Made by a program: the position numbers and the translations under genes
Notes under the pieces: generated by a model
Seen by the model: only the letters and a program-made list of their open reading frames with translations
Told to the model about the DNA's origin: nothing
Database searches by the model: none
Shown: in pieces, positions 9,110-17,992 of the stretch
Numbering within the stretch: the first letter of the stretch is position 1
Layout: each line of letters starts with the position of its first letter
From: Actinoplanes sp. KI2
Lineage (GTDB): Bacteria; Actinomycetota; Actinomycetes; Mycobacteriales; Micromonosporaceae
Direction of reading: 5' to 3'
Length of the DNA: 64,000 nucleotides
NCBI RefSeq assembly: GCF_025630775.1
Contig: NZ_JAOSZE010000043.1
Span: 1-64,000, forward strand

Positions 9110-10645
9110 TCAGGCCGCCGTTCCGCGTTCGCGCTGGGCGCGCCGGGAGCCGCCGCCGAGGCGCTTGGTGTCCCGCTTCGCCACGTACATCGCCGTGTCG
9201 GCGCTGCGCATCAGGTCCTCGTAGGCGTCGGCGTCCTCGGGGAACATCGCGATCCCCACGCTGCCGCCGATCCGCACCTCTTTGCCCTCGATGGTGAACG
9301 GCTCGCGGAGGCGCTCCACGATCCGGCCGGCCACCGCGGCCGCCACCTCCTCGTCCGGGTCGCGGGTGAGCAGGATGGCGAACTCGTCGCCGCCCAGCCG
9401 GGAGACCACGTCGACCTCGCGGACCGCGCCGAGCAGCCGCTTGGACACCTGCTGCAGGAGGGCGTCGCCGGCGTGGTGCCCGGCGGTGTCGTTGACCTCC
9501 TTGAAGCCGTTCAGATCAAGAAGCATCAGCGCCGTACGGGTCCCGGTCGCCGCGGCCAGCTCGACGGCCTGTTCGGCCCGCTCGAGCAGGTACGAGCGGT
9601 TCGGCAGCCCGGTCAGCGAGTCGTGGAACGCCTGGTGGGACAGCTGCGCCACGTGTGCCTGGGCGGCCTGCCGCATGCCGGCGCTGTCCACGATCAGGCC
9701 GCCTTCGACCGACAGCTGCTCGGCGAGGATGCGGTCGCGGCTGGTCCATTCCCGGCGCGTGCTCTCGCCGCACACGATGGTGCCGACGGGGCCGTGGGCC
9801 GACCGGATCGGAATCGCCACGTACGACTTGAGGCCCATCAGCTTGACCGGCCCGTTGGGCATCGACGCGGCGCTTGCGGCGTCGGCGATCAGGGCGGGCT
9901 TGCCGTCGGCGGTGGCCTTCCACACCGGCACCTCGGTGGCCGGCATGCCGAGCAGGTGGGCGAGCTGCTCGTCGCCGTCCTCCAGCCCGACGCTGTGCAT
10001 GTGCCGGATCCGCCCCTCGGGGTCGATGAGCCCGACCACGGCATATTCGGTGCGGAACGCCTCGGCGAACGAGGCGACCAGGATGCGGGAGGCCTCCTCG
10101 ACGGTGTTGGCCTCCATGCCCTGCTCGAACAGGCGCCGGATGATCGTCGAGGTGTGCGCGAGGAACTGCCGCTGCTTCTCCGCGGCCAGGCCCTGCAGGG
10201 TGGTCGCGAAGTGCAGGGCGAGCGGGTAGAGGGTGTCCAGCCGGAGCAGGTCGAGGTTCGGGCCGGTCAGCAGCAGCACGCCGACGGTCTGCCCGCCGAT
10301 GCGCAGGCGCACCGCCATCTTCTCGCCGTCGACCAGCGGCTTCGCGCCGGCGGCCATCCGGAACACCTTGCCCGCCGTGATCATGTCGCGGCTGCCCGGC
10401 TCACCGAGGCGGGCGACCGGGTTGAGCAGGCCGGTCTCCGAGTCGAGCTCGAAGACGGTGGCGGCGGTCATCCCGGAGGCGGCCTGGAGATAGGGCGCCG
10501 CGAGATCGAGCACGTGTTGTACCGACGGGGTGTCCTTGGTCATGAACCCGACCAGGTCGGCCAGCAGCGCGTCCTGTGGATCGCTCGGATTGTCCGGCGA
10601 ATCCAGGACGGCGCCCCCCGGTCGCATTTCGCTGCTCACGCTCAC
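9110..10645 (-). CDS. GAF-GAF-GGDEF diguanylate cyclase
   Basis: About 511 aa. Two GAF-like sensory regions (residues about 30-145 and 165-315) precede a GGDEF domain (about 335-500). The active site RLGGDEFAILL is intact, and an RxxD inhibitory site (REVD) sits five residues before GGDEF, so product-inhibited c-di-GMP synthesis is expected. No EAL or HD-GYP domain follows. No membrane segment. Start uncertain: GTG 10645 chosen, frame open to 10696. Its stop abuts the PaaX stop in a TGATCA. Confidence 0.85.
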   Translation of the reverse strand: MSVSSEMRPGGAVLDSPDNPSDPQDALLADLVGFMTKDTPSVQHVLDLAAPYLQAASGMTAATVFELDSETGLLNPVARLGEPGSRDMITAGKVFRMAAGAKPLVDGEKMAVRLRIGGQTVGVLLLTGPNLDLLRLDTLYPLALHFATTLQGLAAEKQRQFLAHTSTIIRRLFEQGMEANTVEEASRILVASFAEAFRTEYAVVGLIDPEGRIRHMHSVGLEDGDEQLAHLLGMPATEVPVWKATADGKPALIADAASAASMPNGPVKLMGLKSYVAIPIRSAHGPVGTIVCGESTRREWTSRDRILAEQLSVEGGLIVDSAGMRQAAQAHVAQLSHQAFHDSLTGLPNRSYLLERAEQAVELAAATGTRTALMLLDLNGFKEVNDTAGHHAGDALLQQVSKRLLGAVREVDVVSRLGGDEFAILLTRDPDEEVAAAVAGRIVERLREPFTIEGKEVRIGGSVGIAMFPEDADAYEDLMRSADTAMYVAKRDTKRLGGGSRRAQRERGTAA

Positions 10646-10850
10646 GGCACTATGAGTCGGCAGGCACGACGTGAGATTAAGGGAACCACCCACCATCGCT
10701 TCGTGGCCGTTCGGTTGCGCTCAGTTACATCGTGCCCTCGTGTACATAGATCGGGATGAAACCTTGACGTAACCTGAGAAATATTGTTGGACTGTGTTGG
10801 CTCATGGCGAAACACGAGCGCACTCTTCCGCTCCGAAGGGAATTTCGCGC

Positions 10851-13361
10851 GTGAAAACACATGTTCGGGGCCGCTGGCTGCTCGCCGCCGGGTCCGCAAC
10901 CGTCCTCCTCCTCAGCGTCGCCTCGTCCGCATCCGCCTCGGCCTTCGACTCCTTGCAGGCGGCCGTCACCCCGCAGCCCGCGCCGGTGATCCAGGCCGCC
11001 GACGGCTGGCACGCCGGTATCCCGCCGCTGGCCACGCCGTGGACAAGTAAGGTGGGGCCGGACAACGCCCTGCCCGAGTACCCTCGCCCGCAGCTGACCC
11101 GGGCCCGCTGGCAGAACCTCAACGGCGTCTGGGAGTTCGGCAAGGCCGCGGTCGGCGAGGCGGTGCCGACCGGCAAGACCCTCGGCGAGCGCGTGCTCGT
11201 CCCGTACCCGATCGAAAGCGCACTCTCCGGCATCCAGCGGCACGAGGACCGGATGTGGTACCGCCGCGCCTTCACCGTGCCGGCCGGGTGGAAGGTGGGC
11301 AGCGGCAACCGCCTGCAGCTGCACTTCGGTGCGGTCGACTACGACGCCAAGGTGTTCGTCAACGGCACCCAGGTCACCACCCACCGCGGCGGGTACGACG
11401 GCTTCGACGTCGACGTCACCGACGCGCTGACCGCGAGCGGGCCGCAGGAGCTGATCGTCTGGGCCGAGGACCTGACCGACGCGACCGGGCAGCCGATCGG
11501 CAAGCAGCGCCGCAGCAGCGACCACGGCATCTTCTACCAGGGCAGCTCCGGCATCTGGCGGACGGTCTGGATGGAGCCGGTGCCGGCGGCGAGCATCTCC
11601 TCGCTGTCGCTGACGCCCTCGGTCACGGATGGCGTTCTCAAGATCAAAGTCAACACCTCCGGCGGTACGGGGCTTCGCGTGCGTGCGGTCGCCCGTGGCG
11701 GCGGATCGATCACCGGCGCGGCCGACACCGAGTTGACCCTGCCGATGCCGCGCGCCCGGCTGTGGTCGCCGGACAATCCAAATTTGTACGACTTGTCGGT
11801 CGAGCTACTCAACGGGAACAAAACGGTCGACGCGGTCGGCTCGTACTTCGGGATGCGCGAGATCGGCACCGCGCTCGGCGCCGACGGCAAGCGACGGATC
11901 ACGCTGAACGGCAAGATCCTGTTCAACATGGCCAACCTCGACCAGGGCTTCTGGCCGGACGGCCTGTACACCGCGCCCACCGACGACGCCCTCAAGTGGG
12001 ACCTGCAGCAGGACAAGGCGATGGGCTTCAACGCCGTCCGCAAGCACATCAAGGTCGAACCCGACCGCTGGTACTACTGGGCCGACCGGCTCGGCCTGCT
12101 CGTCTGGCAGGACATGCCGGCCGCCAACACCGGCCCGATCCCGGCCGACTGGCGGGCGCAGTTCGAGTCCGAGCTGCACGAGATGGTCCGCGAACACCAG
12201 TCCTGGACCTCCATCGTCGCCTGGATCCCGTTCAACGAGGGCTGGGGCGAATGGAGCCGGGACGACACCGGCCGGATCGCCTCCGCCGTCAAGGAGCAGG
12301 ATCCGTCCCGGCTCGTCAACGCCCACAGCGGCGTCAACTGCTGCAACTCGCACGGCGACTCCGGCGCCGGCGACGTGATCGACTTCCACCAGTACCTCGG
12401 CCCGGCGTCACCGGCGCCGTCCGGCAACCGGGTCGCCATCGACGGCGAGCACGGCGGGTTCGGCCTCAAGACGTCCAACCACATGTGGTTCGGCGACGGT
12501 CAGGCGTACGAGATGGAGCCCGACTCGGCCACCCTGACGTCCAAGTACGTCGCCAACCAGGAGGGCGTGATCACCTCGGCCCGGTACTGCGGGATCAGCG
12601 CGGCGATCTACACCCAGATCACGGACGTGGAGGCGGAGCTCAACGGCTTCTTCACCTACGACCGGCAGCTCGCGAAGATGGATCTCAAGCAGGTCCGGGC
12701 CATCAACCAGAAGATCATCAGGACGGCGGACGGCAGCGGGGCCAATGTGCCGCAGCCGCCGGCGGGGACGCCGGGGTTGACCGGGATCGCGTTCTGGCCG
12801 CTCGACGGGGACTATGGGTCGTTGACCGCGGTCGGCGACGCGCCCTTCGCCGACGGGCACACGGGTCAGGGCGTACACCTCAACGGTGGTTATCTGGACG
12901 CCGGCAAGCCGGTGCTGGACACGGGGTCGGACTATTCGGCGGCGGCGTGGGTCAAGCTCGACAAGGCCGACGGCGCGTTCCAGACGGTGGTCAGCCAGGA
13001 CGGCGCCACGAACAGCGACTTCTATCTGCAGTACTCGGGGGCCGATCAGCGGTTCGCGATGAGCTTCGCGGGGGTGCGCGCGCTGGCGCCGGTGAAGCCG
13101 GAGGTCGGGCGTTGGTATCACCTGGTCGGTGTCCGGGACACGGTGAAGGGGGAGCTGCGTCTCTATGTGGACGGGCAGTTGGCGGGGACGGCCAGTGCGT
13201 GTATGCCGCAGGCGGCGCCGAGCGGGAACACGGTGATCGGGCGCGGGAAGTATGGGGGTAACAAGGTCGACTTCCTGGATGGGACGGTTGATCAGGTGCA
13301 TCTGTATGACCGGGCGCTCAGCGCGGACGAGATCAGTCAGCTGTATTCGTCAGGTCAGTAG
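10851..13361 (+). CDS. Secreted GH2 glycosidase with LamG domain
   Basis: 836 aa from GTG 10851 (GAAGGG 10 bp upstream). Signal peptide about 1-31 (ASASA). GH2 jelly roll, Ig-like and TIM-barrel domains fill residues about 50-600: acid/base Glu in IPFNEGWGEW and a probable nucleophile in DGEHGGFG. Residues about 625-835 form a LamG/concanavalin-like domain (DYSAAAWVKL, VDQVHLYDRAL). The family cleaves beta-galactosides, glucuronides or mannosides; which one is not visible. The LamG domain probably binds glycans. Monocistronic; a hairpin follows. Confidence 0.85.
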   Translation: MKTHVRGRWLLAAGSATVLLLSVASSASASAFDSLQAAVTPQPAPVIQAADGWHAGIPPLATPWTSKVGPDNALPEYPRPQLTRARWQNLNGVWEFGKAAVGEAVPTGKTLGERVLVPYPIESALSGIQRHEDRMWYRRAFTVPAGWKVGSGNRLQLHFGAVDYDAKVFVNGTQVTTHRGGYDGFDVDVTDALTASGPQELIVWAEDLTDATGQPIGKQRRSSDHGIFYQGSSGIWRTVWMEPVPAASISSLSLTPSVTDGVLKIKVNTSGGTGLRVRAVARGGGSITGAADTELTLPMPRARLWSPDNPNLYDLSVELLNGNKTVDAVGSYFGMREIGTALGADGKRRITLNGKILFNMANLDQGFWPDGLYTAPTDDALKWDLQQDKAMGFNAVRKHIKVEPDRWYYWADRLGLLVWQDMPAANTGPIPADWRAQFESELHEMVREHQSWTSIVAWIPFNEGWGEWSRDDTGRIASAVKEQDPSRLVNAHSGVNCCNSHGDSGAGDVIDFHQYLGPASPAPSGNRVAIDGEHGGFGLKTSNHMWFGDGQAYEMEPDSATLTSKYVANQEGVITSARYCGISAAIYTQITDVEAELNGFFTYDRQLAKMDLKQVRAINQKIIRTADGSGANVPQPPAGTPGLTGIAFWPLDGDYGSLTAVGDAPFADGHTGQGVHLNGGYLDAGKPVLDTGSDYSAAAWVKLDKADGAFQTVVSQDGATNSDFYLQYSGADQRFAMSFAGVRALAPVKPEVGRWYHLVGVRDTVKGELRLYVDGQLAGTASACMPQAAPSGNTVIGRGKYGGNKVDFLDGTVDQVHLYDRALSADEISQLYSSGQ

Positions 13362-13370
13362 TGGTTGTGG

Positions 13371-13401
13371 CGAGGGGCGGTCCGGTGGTGGGCGCCCCTC
13401 G
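13371..13401 (+). terminator. Hairpin after GH2 gene
   Basis: CGAGGGGCG (13371-13379) and CGCCCCTCG (13393-13401) form a perfect 9-bp stem with a 13-nt loop, 10 bp after the stop. No U-tract, as usual in high-GC actinobacteria. Confidence 0.7.
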
Positions 13402-13421
13402 CTCGTTCGGCTCGATCAACC

Positions 13422-13438
13422 CTGGGGCGCTGCCCCAG
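13422..13438. terminator. Second intergenic hairpin
   Basis: CTGGGGC GCT GCCCCAG: perfect 7-bp stem with a 3-nt loop. It may act with the preceding hairpin as a terminator or be part of a dispersed intergenic repeat. Confidence 0.55.
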
Positions 13439-13491
13439 ACCCCGGCCATCGCTGCGGAGATCTCCCTGGCGTGTTTCTTGCGGTGGGGAGT

Positions 13492-13614
13492 GGGTGATCT
13501 CCTTGCGGCGGCTGCCATAGGGAATCTGAAGGTGGGAGGTGGCGCAACCAAACCCCGGTTGCGCCACCTCCCACCTTCAGATGGCGTTCGGCTGCCGTCG
13601 CAAGGAGATCACCC
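13492..13614. repeat. Long inverted repeat (58-bp arms)
   Basis: Left arm 13492-13549, 7-nt loop 13550-13556, right arm 13557-13614. The inner 26 bp (ending GGTGGCGCAACC) and outer 16 bp (GGGTGATCTCCTTGCG) pair perfectly; the 16 bp between are imperfect. It fills a tail-to-tail junction, so it could be a bidirectional terminator, but the arm length is more like a MITE or palindromic intergenic element. No ORF inside. Confidence 0.95.
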
Positions 13615-13623
13615 ACCAACCGG

Positions 13624-14124
13624 TCAGTCGTTGGGGTCGCCTATCTGGTTGGCTCGGTCCAGGGCCAGGTCCATGGCCAGGACGCTGGCGATGATCAGCA
13701 GGGGGTCCGTGCCGGGGGAGACCCGGACGGCGTAGGTGTCGCGCATGGTCAGCCAGCGTTTTGAGACCGCTGCTACCTCTTGGCCGTCTTGTTCGATCAC
13801 GTATTCGTGGTCGGTCAGGTCGCCCTTCATCTCCAGGTCGTGGGGGCCGGGGACGTCGATGGTGAACTTGTCGCGGAACGGGGTGAAGAGCTTCTTGCGG
13901 AGTTCGGCCGCCTTCTCGCCGCCGATGCGGATCTCGTAGGTCTGGCGTAGGGCGATCAGCTGGCGGTGGACGGAGGCCACCTCGTCGCCGTTCAGGTCTT
14001 CGATGACCAGTTTGTCGCGGACGGTGAAGACCTTGCCGTCCACGTGCAGGACCTTGGCGCCGTGTTCGTCCAGCACGTCGAAGTCGTCGCCGAGCGAGAA
14101 GAAGCGCTCCCTGATCACGAACAT
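13624..14124 (-). CDS. LURP-one-related family protein
   Basis: 166 aa. Repeating beta-strand pattern of the LURP-one/Tubby-like fold (FVIRERFFSLGDDFDVLDEHG, VRDKLVIEDLNGDEVASV, DHEYVIEQDGQEVAAVSKRW, DTYAVRVSPGTDPLLIIASV). The terminal hydrophobic helix (LLIIASVLAMDLAL) matches the family's core helix. Function in bacteria is unknown; phospholipid binding has been proposed from fold. The start lies one base after the upstream gene's stop, so the two form an operon. Confidence 0.8.
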   Translation of the reverse strand: MFVIRERFFSLGDDFDVLDEHGAKVLHVDGKVFTVRDKLVIEDLNGDEVASVHRQLIALRQTYEIRIGGEKAAELRKKLFTPFRDKFTIDVPGPHDLEMKGDLTDHEYVIEQDGQEVAAVSKRWLTMRDTYAVRVSPGTDPLLIIASVLAMDLALDRANQIGDPND

Positions 14125-14125
14125 G

Positions 14126-14722
14126 TCAACCTCGTACGTTGTCGGTGGTTTGTGCCCTTGCCTCGGCCACGTCGGCCAGCAGCTGGTCCCAGACCGGGTC
14201 TCGCTGCAGCGGGATGGTCTCGCGGGTGCGCGAGTTCGTGTACGCCCACCAGGCGGCCACCCGGACCGGCCACAGGCCGACCCGGATCGCGCCGCGCAGG
14301 AAGCAGCGGTGGGCGACCAGGGTGGCGGCCAGCATCAGCGGGTCCAGGTCGTCGTCGGAGTCGATGGCCTTGCCCAGGGCTCGGACGTCGCGGTGCATCT
14401 CGGAGTAGGCGATCAGCGACGGCATCGCGGGGACGATCAGCTCGGTGTCCTCGGCGATGACGTCGTCCGCGTAGGACGGGGTGAAGACCAGGTCGTCGGG
14501 GGTGACGATGAGGGGGAGGATCTCGCGGTTGCGGCGGATGTCGAGCTGGACGGCCGGCTGCTGGGAGGGCACCCAGACGTCGGCGGTCTCCACCACGTCG
14601 TCGGGGTCGAGGGACGCGGTGTCGCCCAGGGCCGGCACGTGGATGTGCAGAGCACCCCGGCGGATCGAGACGTCGATGCCGGGGACCTCGGACAGCGCCT
14701 CGGTCAACTCAAAGCTCCGCAT
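14126..14722 (-). CDS. Hypothetical protein co-transcribed with LURP-one gene
   Basis: 198 aa, not recognised. ATG 14722 is preceded by AAGGGA at 5 bp; an upstream in-frame ATG at 14740 lacks this. Soluble, acidic N-terminal half with beta character (DVSIRRGALHIHVPALGD) and a C-terminal helical half with a Trp-rich stretch (VGLWPVRVAAWWAYTNS). The gene ends one base before the LURP-one start. Shares a 201-bp divergent region with the cellulase gene. Confidence 0.65.
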   Translation of the reverse strand: MRSFELTEALSEVPGIDVSIRRGALHIHVPALGDTASLDPDDVVETADVWVPSQQPAVQLDIRRNREILPLIVTPDDLVFTPSYADDVIAEDTELIVPAMPSLIAYSEMHRDVRALGKAIDSDDDLDPLMLAATLVAHRCFLRGAIRVGLWPVRVAAWWAYTNSRTRETIPLQRDPVWDQLLADVAEARAQTTDNVRG

Positions 14723-14803
14723 GCGTCCCTTATACGGCACTGACGCAAGATCAATGTGGGGCGGTTAAACAAATGTTTCTCGGGGGTATCTCAGTGATTG
14801 CGG

Positions 14804-14817
14804 TGGGAGCGCTCCCA
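14804..14817. promoter_or_regulatory. CebR/CelR-type operator (perfect)
   Basis: TGGGAGCGCTCCCA is a perfect 14-bp palindrome identical to the canonical site of CebR/CelR LacI-family repressors, which are released by cellobiose. It lies 107 bp upstream of the cellulase ATG. No CebR gene is in the window, so the repressor acts in trans. Confidence 0.9.
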
Positions 14818-14923
14818 TGCGATGCTGTCCGAACAGCCGGGAGCGATGCCCCTCGATACGCCTCCGGCTGATCCCCCCGGCGCGAGGGTGCGCCATACGC
14901 AGCATGTCTCGAGGAGCCACCAC

Positions 14924-16699
14924 ATGAGACCTGTCCTCATCCGCGGACTGACCGCGGCAGCCGCGACCACACTCGTCGCCGGTCTTGGCATCTTTGCCGC
15001 GACCAGCGCGAGTGCCGCCGCCGGCTGTCGGGTCGACTACTCGGTGAACCAGTGGAACGTCGGGTTCACCGCCAACGTCACCGTCACCAACCTGGGCGAT
15101 CCGATCTCCGGCGGCTGGAACGTCACCTGGACGTTCCCGGGCAACCAGCAGGTCACCCAGGGCTGGAGCGCGACCATCACCCAGTCGGGTGCGAACGTGA
15201 CCGCGGCCAACCCCTCCTGGTCGACCACGATCGCCACCAACGGGACCGCCAACTTCGGCTTCAACGCCAGCTACTCGGGCACGAACACCGCCCCGGCGAC
15301 GTTCAAGCTGAACGGTACGGCCTGCACGGGCACGGTGCCGACCACGCCGCCGACGACGGGTCCGACCACCCCGCCGACGACGCCGCCGACCACCCCACCG
15401 ACCACCCCGCCGACGACGCCGCCGACCTCCACGCCGCCGGGCACCAAGGCCGACAACCCGTACGCCGGGGTCAAGGGCTACGTGAACCCGGAGTGGAAGG
15501 CCAAGGCCGACGCCGAGACCGGCGGCAGCCGGGTCTCCAACAACCCGACCGCGGTCTGGCTGGACCGGATCGCCGCGATCAACGGCACCACCGACTCGAG
15601 CTCCAACGGGTCGATGGGCGTGGCGGCCCACCTGGACGCCGCGCTCGCCCAGGGCGCCGGCTACATCCAGTTCGTGATCTACGACCTGCCCGGCCGGGAC
15701 TGCTCGGCGCTCGCCTCCAACGGTGAGCTCGGCCCGAACGACCTGCCGCGCTACAAGTCGGAGTACATCGACCCGATCGCCGCGATCGAGGGCAACGCCA
15801 AGTACAAGAACCTGCGGATCATCAACATCGTCGAGATCGACTCGCTTCCCAACATCGTCACCAACACCGGTGGCCAGGCCGGCGCGACCGCGATGTGCGA
15901 CACGATGAAGGCCAACGGCGGATACCAGCAGGGCATCGCGTACGCCCTGAACAAGTTCGGCGCGATCGGCAACGTCTACAACTACGTCGACGCGGCCCAC
16001 CACGGCTGGATCGGCTGGGACTCCAACTTCGGTCCCGTCGCCGACATCATGTACCAGACCGCGGTCCTGTCCGGGAGCGTCAACAACGTCACCGGCTTCA
16101 TCACCAACACCGCCAACTACTCCGCCCTGCAGGAGCCGTACTTCACCATCAACACTTCGGTGAACGGCACCAGCGTCCGGCAGAGCAAGTGGGTCGACTG
16201 GAACCAGTACGTCGACGAGCTCTCGTTCGCCCAGGCGTTCCGCACCAAGCTGATCTCGGAGGGCTTCAACTCGAACATCGGCATGCTGATCGACACGTCC
16301 CGCAACGGCTGGGGCGGCTCGTCCCGCCCGACCAAGGCGAGCACGTCGACCAACGTGGACACCTTCGTGAACGAGTCGCGCATCGACCGCCGGATCCACG
16401 CCGGCAACTGGTGCAACCAGTCCGGCGCCGGCCTCGGCGAGCGCCCGAAGGCGGCCCCGGCCGCCGGCATCGACGCCTACGTCTGGGTCAAGCCCCCGGG
16501 CGAGTCGGACGGGTCGAGCTCCCTCATCCCCAACAACGAGGGCAAGGGCTTCGACCAGATGTGCGACCCGACCTACAAGGGCAACGCCCGTAACGGCAAC
16601 AACCTGACCGGCGCGCTTCCCAACGCTCCGATCTCGGGTGCCTGGTTCTCCGCTCAGTTCCAGCAGCTGATGGCGAACGCGTACCCGCCGCTCTCGTAA
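14924..16699 (+). CDS. Secreted CBM2-GH6 cellulase (cellobiohydrolase-like)
   Basis: 591 aa; ATG 14924 has GAGGAG 7 bp upstream. Signal peptide 1-32; CBM2 cellulose-binding domain about 34-135 (CRVDYSVNQWNVGFTANV); Thr-Pro linker about 138-172; GH6 catalytic domain about 175-591. The GH6 signature VIYDLPGRDCSALASNG with its acid Asp and the second signature IVEIDSLP are present. The roughly 415-residue catalytic domain is the size of actinobacterial exocellulases rather than the shorter endoglucanases. It hydrolyses cellulose outside the cell. Expression should be cellobiose-induced through the CebR box. Confidence 0.93.
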   Translation: MRPVLIRGLTAAAATTLVAGLGIFAATSASAAAGCRVDYSVNQWNVGFTANVTVTNLGDPISGGWNVTWTFPGNQQVTQGWSATITQSGANVTAANPSWSTTIATNGTANFGFNASYSGTNTAPATFKLNGTACTGTVPTTPPTTGPTTPPTTPPTTPPTTPPTTPPTSTPPGTKADNPYAGVKGYVNPEWKAKADAETGGSRVSNNPTAVWLDRIAAINGTTDSSSNGSMGVAAHLDAALAQGAGYIQFVIYDLPGRDCSALASNGELGPNDLPRYKSEYIDPIAAIEGNAKYKNLRIINIVEIDSLPNIVTNTGGQAGATAMCDTMKANGGYQQGIAYALNKFGAIGNVYNYVDAAHHGWIGWDSNFGPVADIMYQTAVLSGSVNNVTGFITNTANYSALQEPYFTINTSVNGTSVRQSKWVDWNQYVDELSFAQAFRTKLISEGFNSNIGMLIDTSRNGWGGSSRPTKASTSTNVDTFVNESRIDRRIHAGNWCNQSGAGLGERPKAAPAAGIDAYVWVKPPGESDGSSSLIPNNEGKGFDQMCDPTYKGNARNGNNLTGALPNAPISGAWFSAQFQQLMANAYPPLS

Positions 16700-16715
16700 C
16701 CCGCCCCCATAACCG

Positions 16716-16753
16716 CCGCCCCCCGCTCTCTTCCCACGAGGAGCGGGGGGCGG
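16716..16753 (+). terminator. Strong hairpin after cellulase
   Basis: CCGCCCCCCGCTC (16716-16728) pairs perfectly with GAGCGGGGGGCGG (16741-16753), a 13-bp stem with a 12-nt loop, 16 bp after the stop codon. Confidence 0.9.
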
Positions 16754-16779
16754 TGCATTTCCTGCTAACGGTGCAGTTC

Positions 16780-16837
16780 AAAACCCCCAAAAATCCTAAA
16801 ACATATAATACGGGGTTTTCGACAAGTCCCGTTTTGA
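16780..16837. promoter_or_regulatory. AT-rich island with inverted repeat
   Basis: AAAACCCC (16780-16787) and GGGGTTTT (16812-16819) flank an A/T-rich stretch that contains TATAAT at 16804-16809. A near-repeat of the right half (CGTTTTGACG) follows to 16837. It may hold a promoter for the MarR operon, but no good -35 box pairs with the TATAAT. Confidence 0.35.
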
Positions 16838-16900
16838 CGAGCCCGGCTCCGTCGCTGGTCACCCTCCTCGCGCGGCTGCCGGGTTGTCTTGCGTGGTGAT

Positions 16901-16917
16901 AGTGAGCTACGCTCACT
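16901..16917. promoter_or_regulatory. MarR autoregulatory operator candidate
   Basis: AGTGAGC TAC GCTCACT: perfect 7-bp arms with 3-nt centre, ending 3 bp before the MarR ATG. Size and position fit steric repression of its own gene by a MarR dimer. Confidence 0.75.
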
Positions 16918-16920
16918 GTG

Positions 16921-17376
16921 ATGGACGCTCACGATACTGCCTTCGCGGCCGCGCTCGATCGGCTGCTGTTGCTGACGGTGCTGCTCAACGACGACATGGA
17001 GCGTGAGCTGCGAAAGATGGGGCTGACGCCGTCGCGCACGTCGCTGCTCTGGATGTTGCGGCGGCTCGGGCCGGCGCCGCAGAAGGCCCTCGCGGAGGCG
17101 ATGCACATCGCGCCGCGGACGGTTACCGGGCTGGTCGACGGGCTGGTCGCTACCGGGTTCGTCACCCGGGAAGCGCATCCCGAGGATCGCCGGGCGTTTC
17201 TGGTCACCTGCACCGCGAAGGGGACCGCGGCGATCGAGAAGCTGGAGGCCGACCAGCGCGAGTTCGGCCGGCAGCTGTTCGGGCGGATGCCCGCCGAGCG
17301 GCTGGACGGGCTCGTCGCCGGGCTCGACGACGTACTCGCCACGTTGCACGGCCTGGGATTGAGGAGCCCGTACTGA
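16921..17376 (+). CDS. MarR-family regulator
   Basis: 151 aa. MarR winged helix in the middle: recognition region KALAEAMHIAPRTVTGLVDG and wing DRRAFLVTCTAKG, flanked by dimerisation helices. No Shine-Dalgarno precedes ATG 16921 (or GTG 16918), so the mRNA may be leaderless. The upstream palindrome argues for autoregulation. The stop overlaps the start of the next gene (TGATG), so the membrane protein behind it is probably co-regulated. Confidence 0.88.
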   Translation: MDAHDTAFAAALDRLLLLTVLLNDDMERELRKMGLTPSRTSLLWMLRRLGPAPQKALAEAMHIAPRTVTGLVDGLVATGFVTREAHPEDRRAFLVTCTAKGTAAIEKLEADQREFGRQLFGRMPAERLDGLVAGLDDVLATLHGLGLRSPY

Positions 17377-17963
17377 TGAGATCGCTGATGCGGTACGAGA
17401 TGATGCTGTGGATCGCGCTGTACCGGTGGGTGTTCCGCCGGCCGGAGCCGGTGCCGCCGGGGAGCGTGCCGTTCTCCTACTCCGGCGCCGGTACCACGCT
17501 GCTCATGGCCTTCATCGTGGTGTCGGCGATCGAGATCCCGGTGCTCCACCTGCTGCTGCCGTGGACGGTGGTGCGCATCATCGCGTGGATCGTCGGCGTC
17601 TACGGTCTGCTCTGGATGATCGGGCTGCTGGCCACCCTGCGCGTCTACCCGCACCTGGTCGGCGAGCCGGGCATCCGGATCCGCAAGTCGATGTCGACCG
17701 ACCTGACCGTGCCGTGGGAGAACGTCCGGGCCGTTCGGTCGCGGGGCCGTTCCCTGCCGCCCGGCGGCCAGACCCAGTTCGAGAACGGCGTGCTCTCCTT
17801 CGGCGTGGCCGGCGGCACCACGGTCGACCTCGTTCTCTCCGAGCCGATCACGCTGCCCGAGAAGAAGACCGGCGGCGAGCCGGTCACCGAGATCCGCTTC
17901 CACGCCGACCGGCCCGACGAGTTGGTCGCCGCCGCGCAGACGAGGCTGACCGCACGCACCTGA
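17376..17963 (+). CDS. Membrane protein coupled to MarR
   Basis: 195 aa, family not recognised. Two or three hydrophobic segments lie between residues about 45 and 90 (LLMAFIVVSAIEIPVLHLLL, IIAWIVGVYGLLWMIGLLAT), followed by a soluble beta-rich C-terminal half of about 100 residues (LTVPWENVRAVRSRGRSLPP) resembling a PH-like fold. ATG overlaps the MarR stop. Possibly the MarR target. Confidence 0.65.
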   Translation: MRSLMRYEMMLWIALYRWVFRRPEPVPPGSVPFSYSGAGTTLLMAFIVVSAIEIPVLHLLLPWTVVRIIAWIVGVYGLLWMIGLLATLRVYPHLVGEPGIRIRKSMSTDLTVPWENVRAVRSRGRSLPPGGQTQFENGVLSFGVAGGTTVDLVLSEPITLPEKKTGGEPVTEIRFHADRPDELVAAAQTRLTART

Positions 17964-17992
17964 CGCTCCCGCCGATGCACTAGAAAGGGTGG

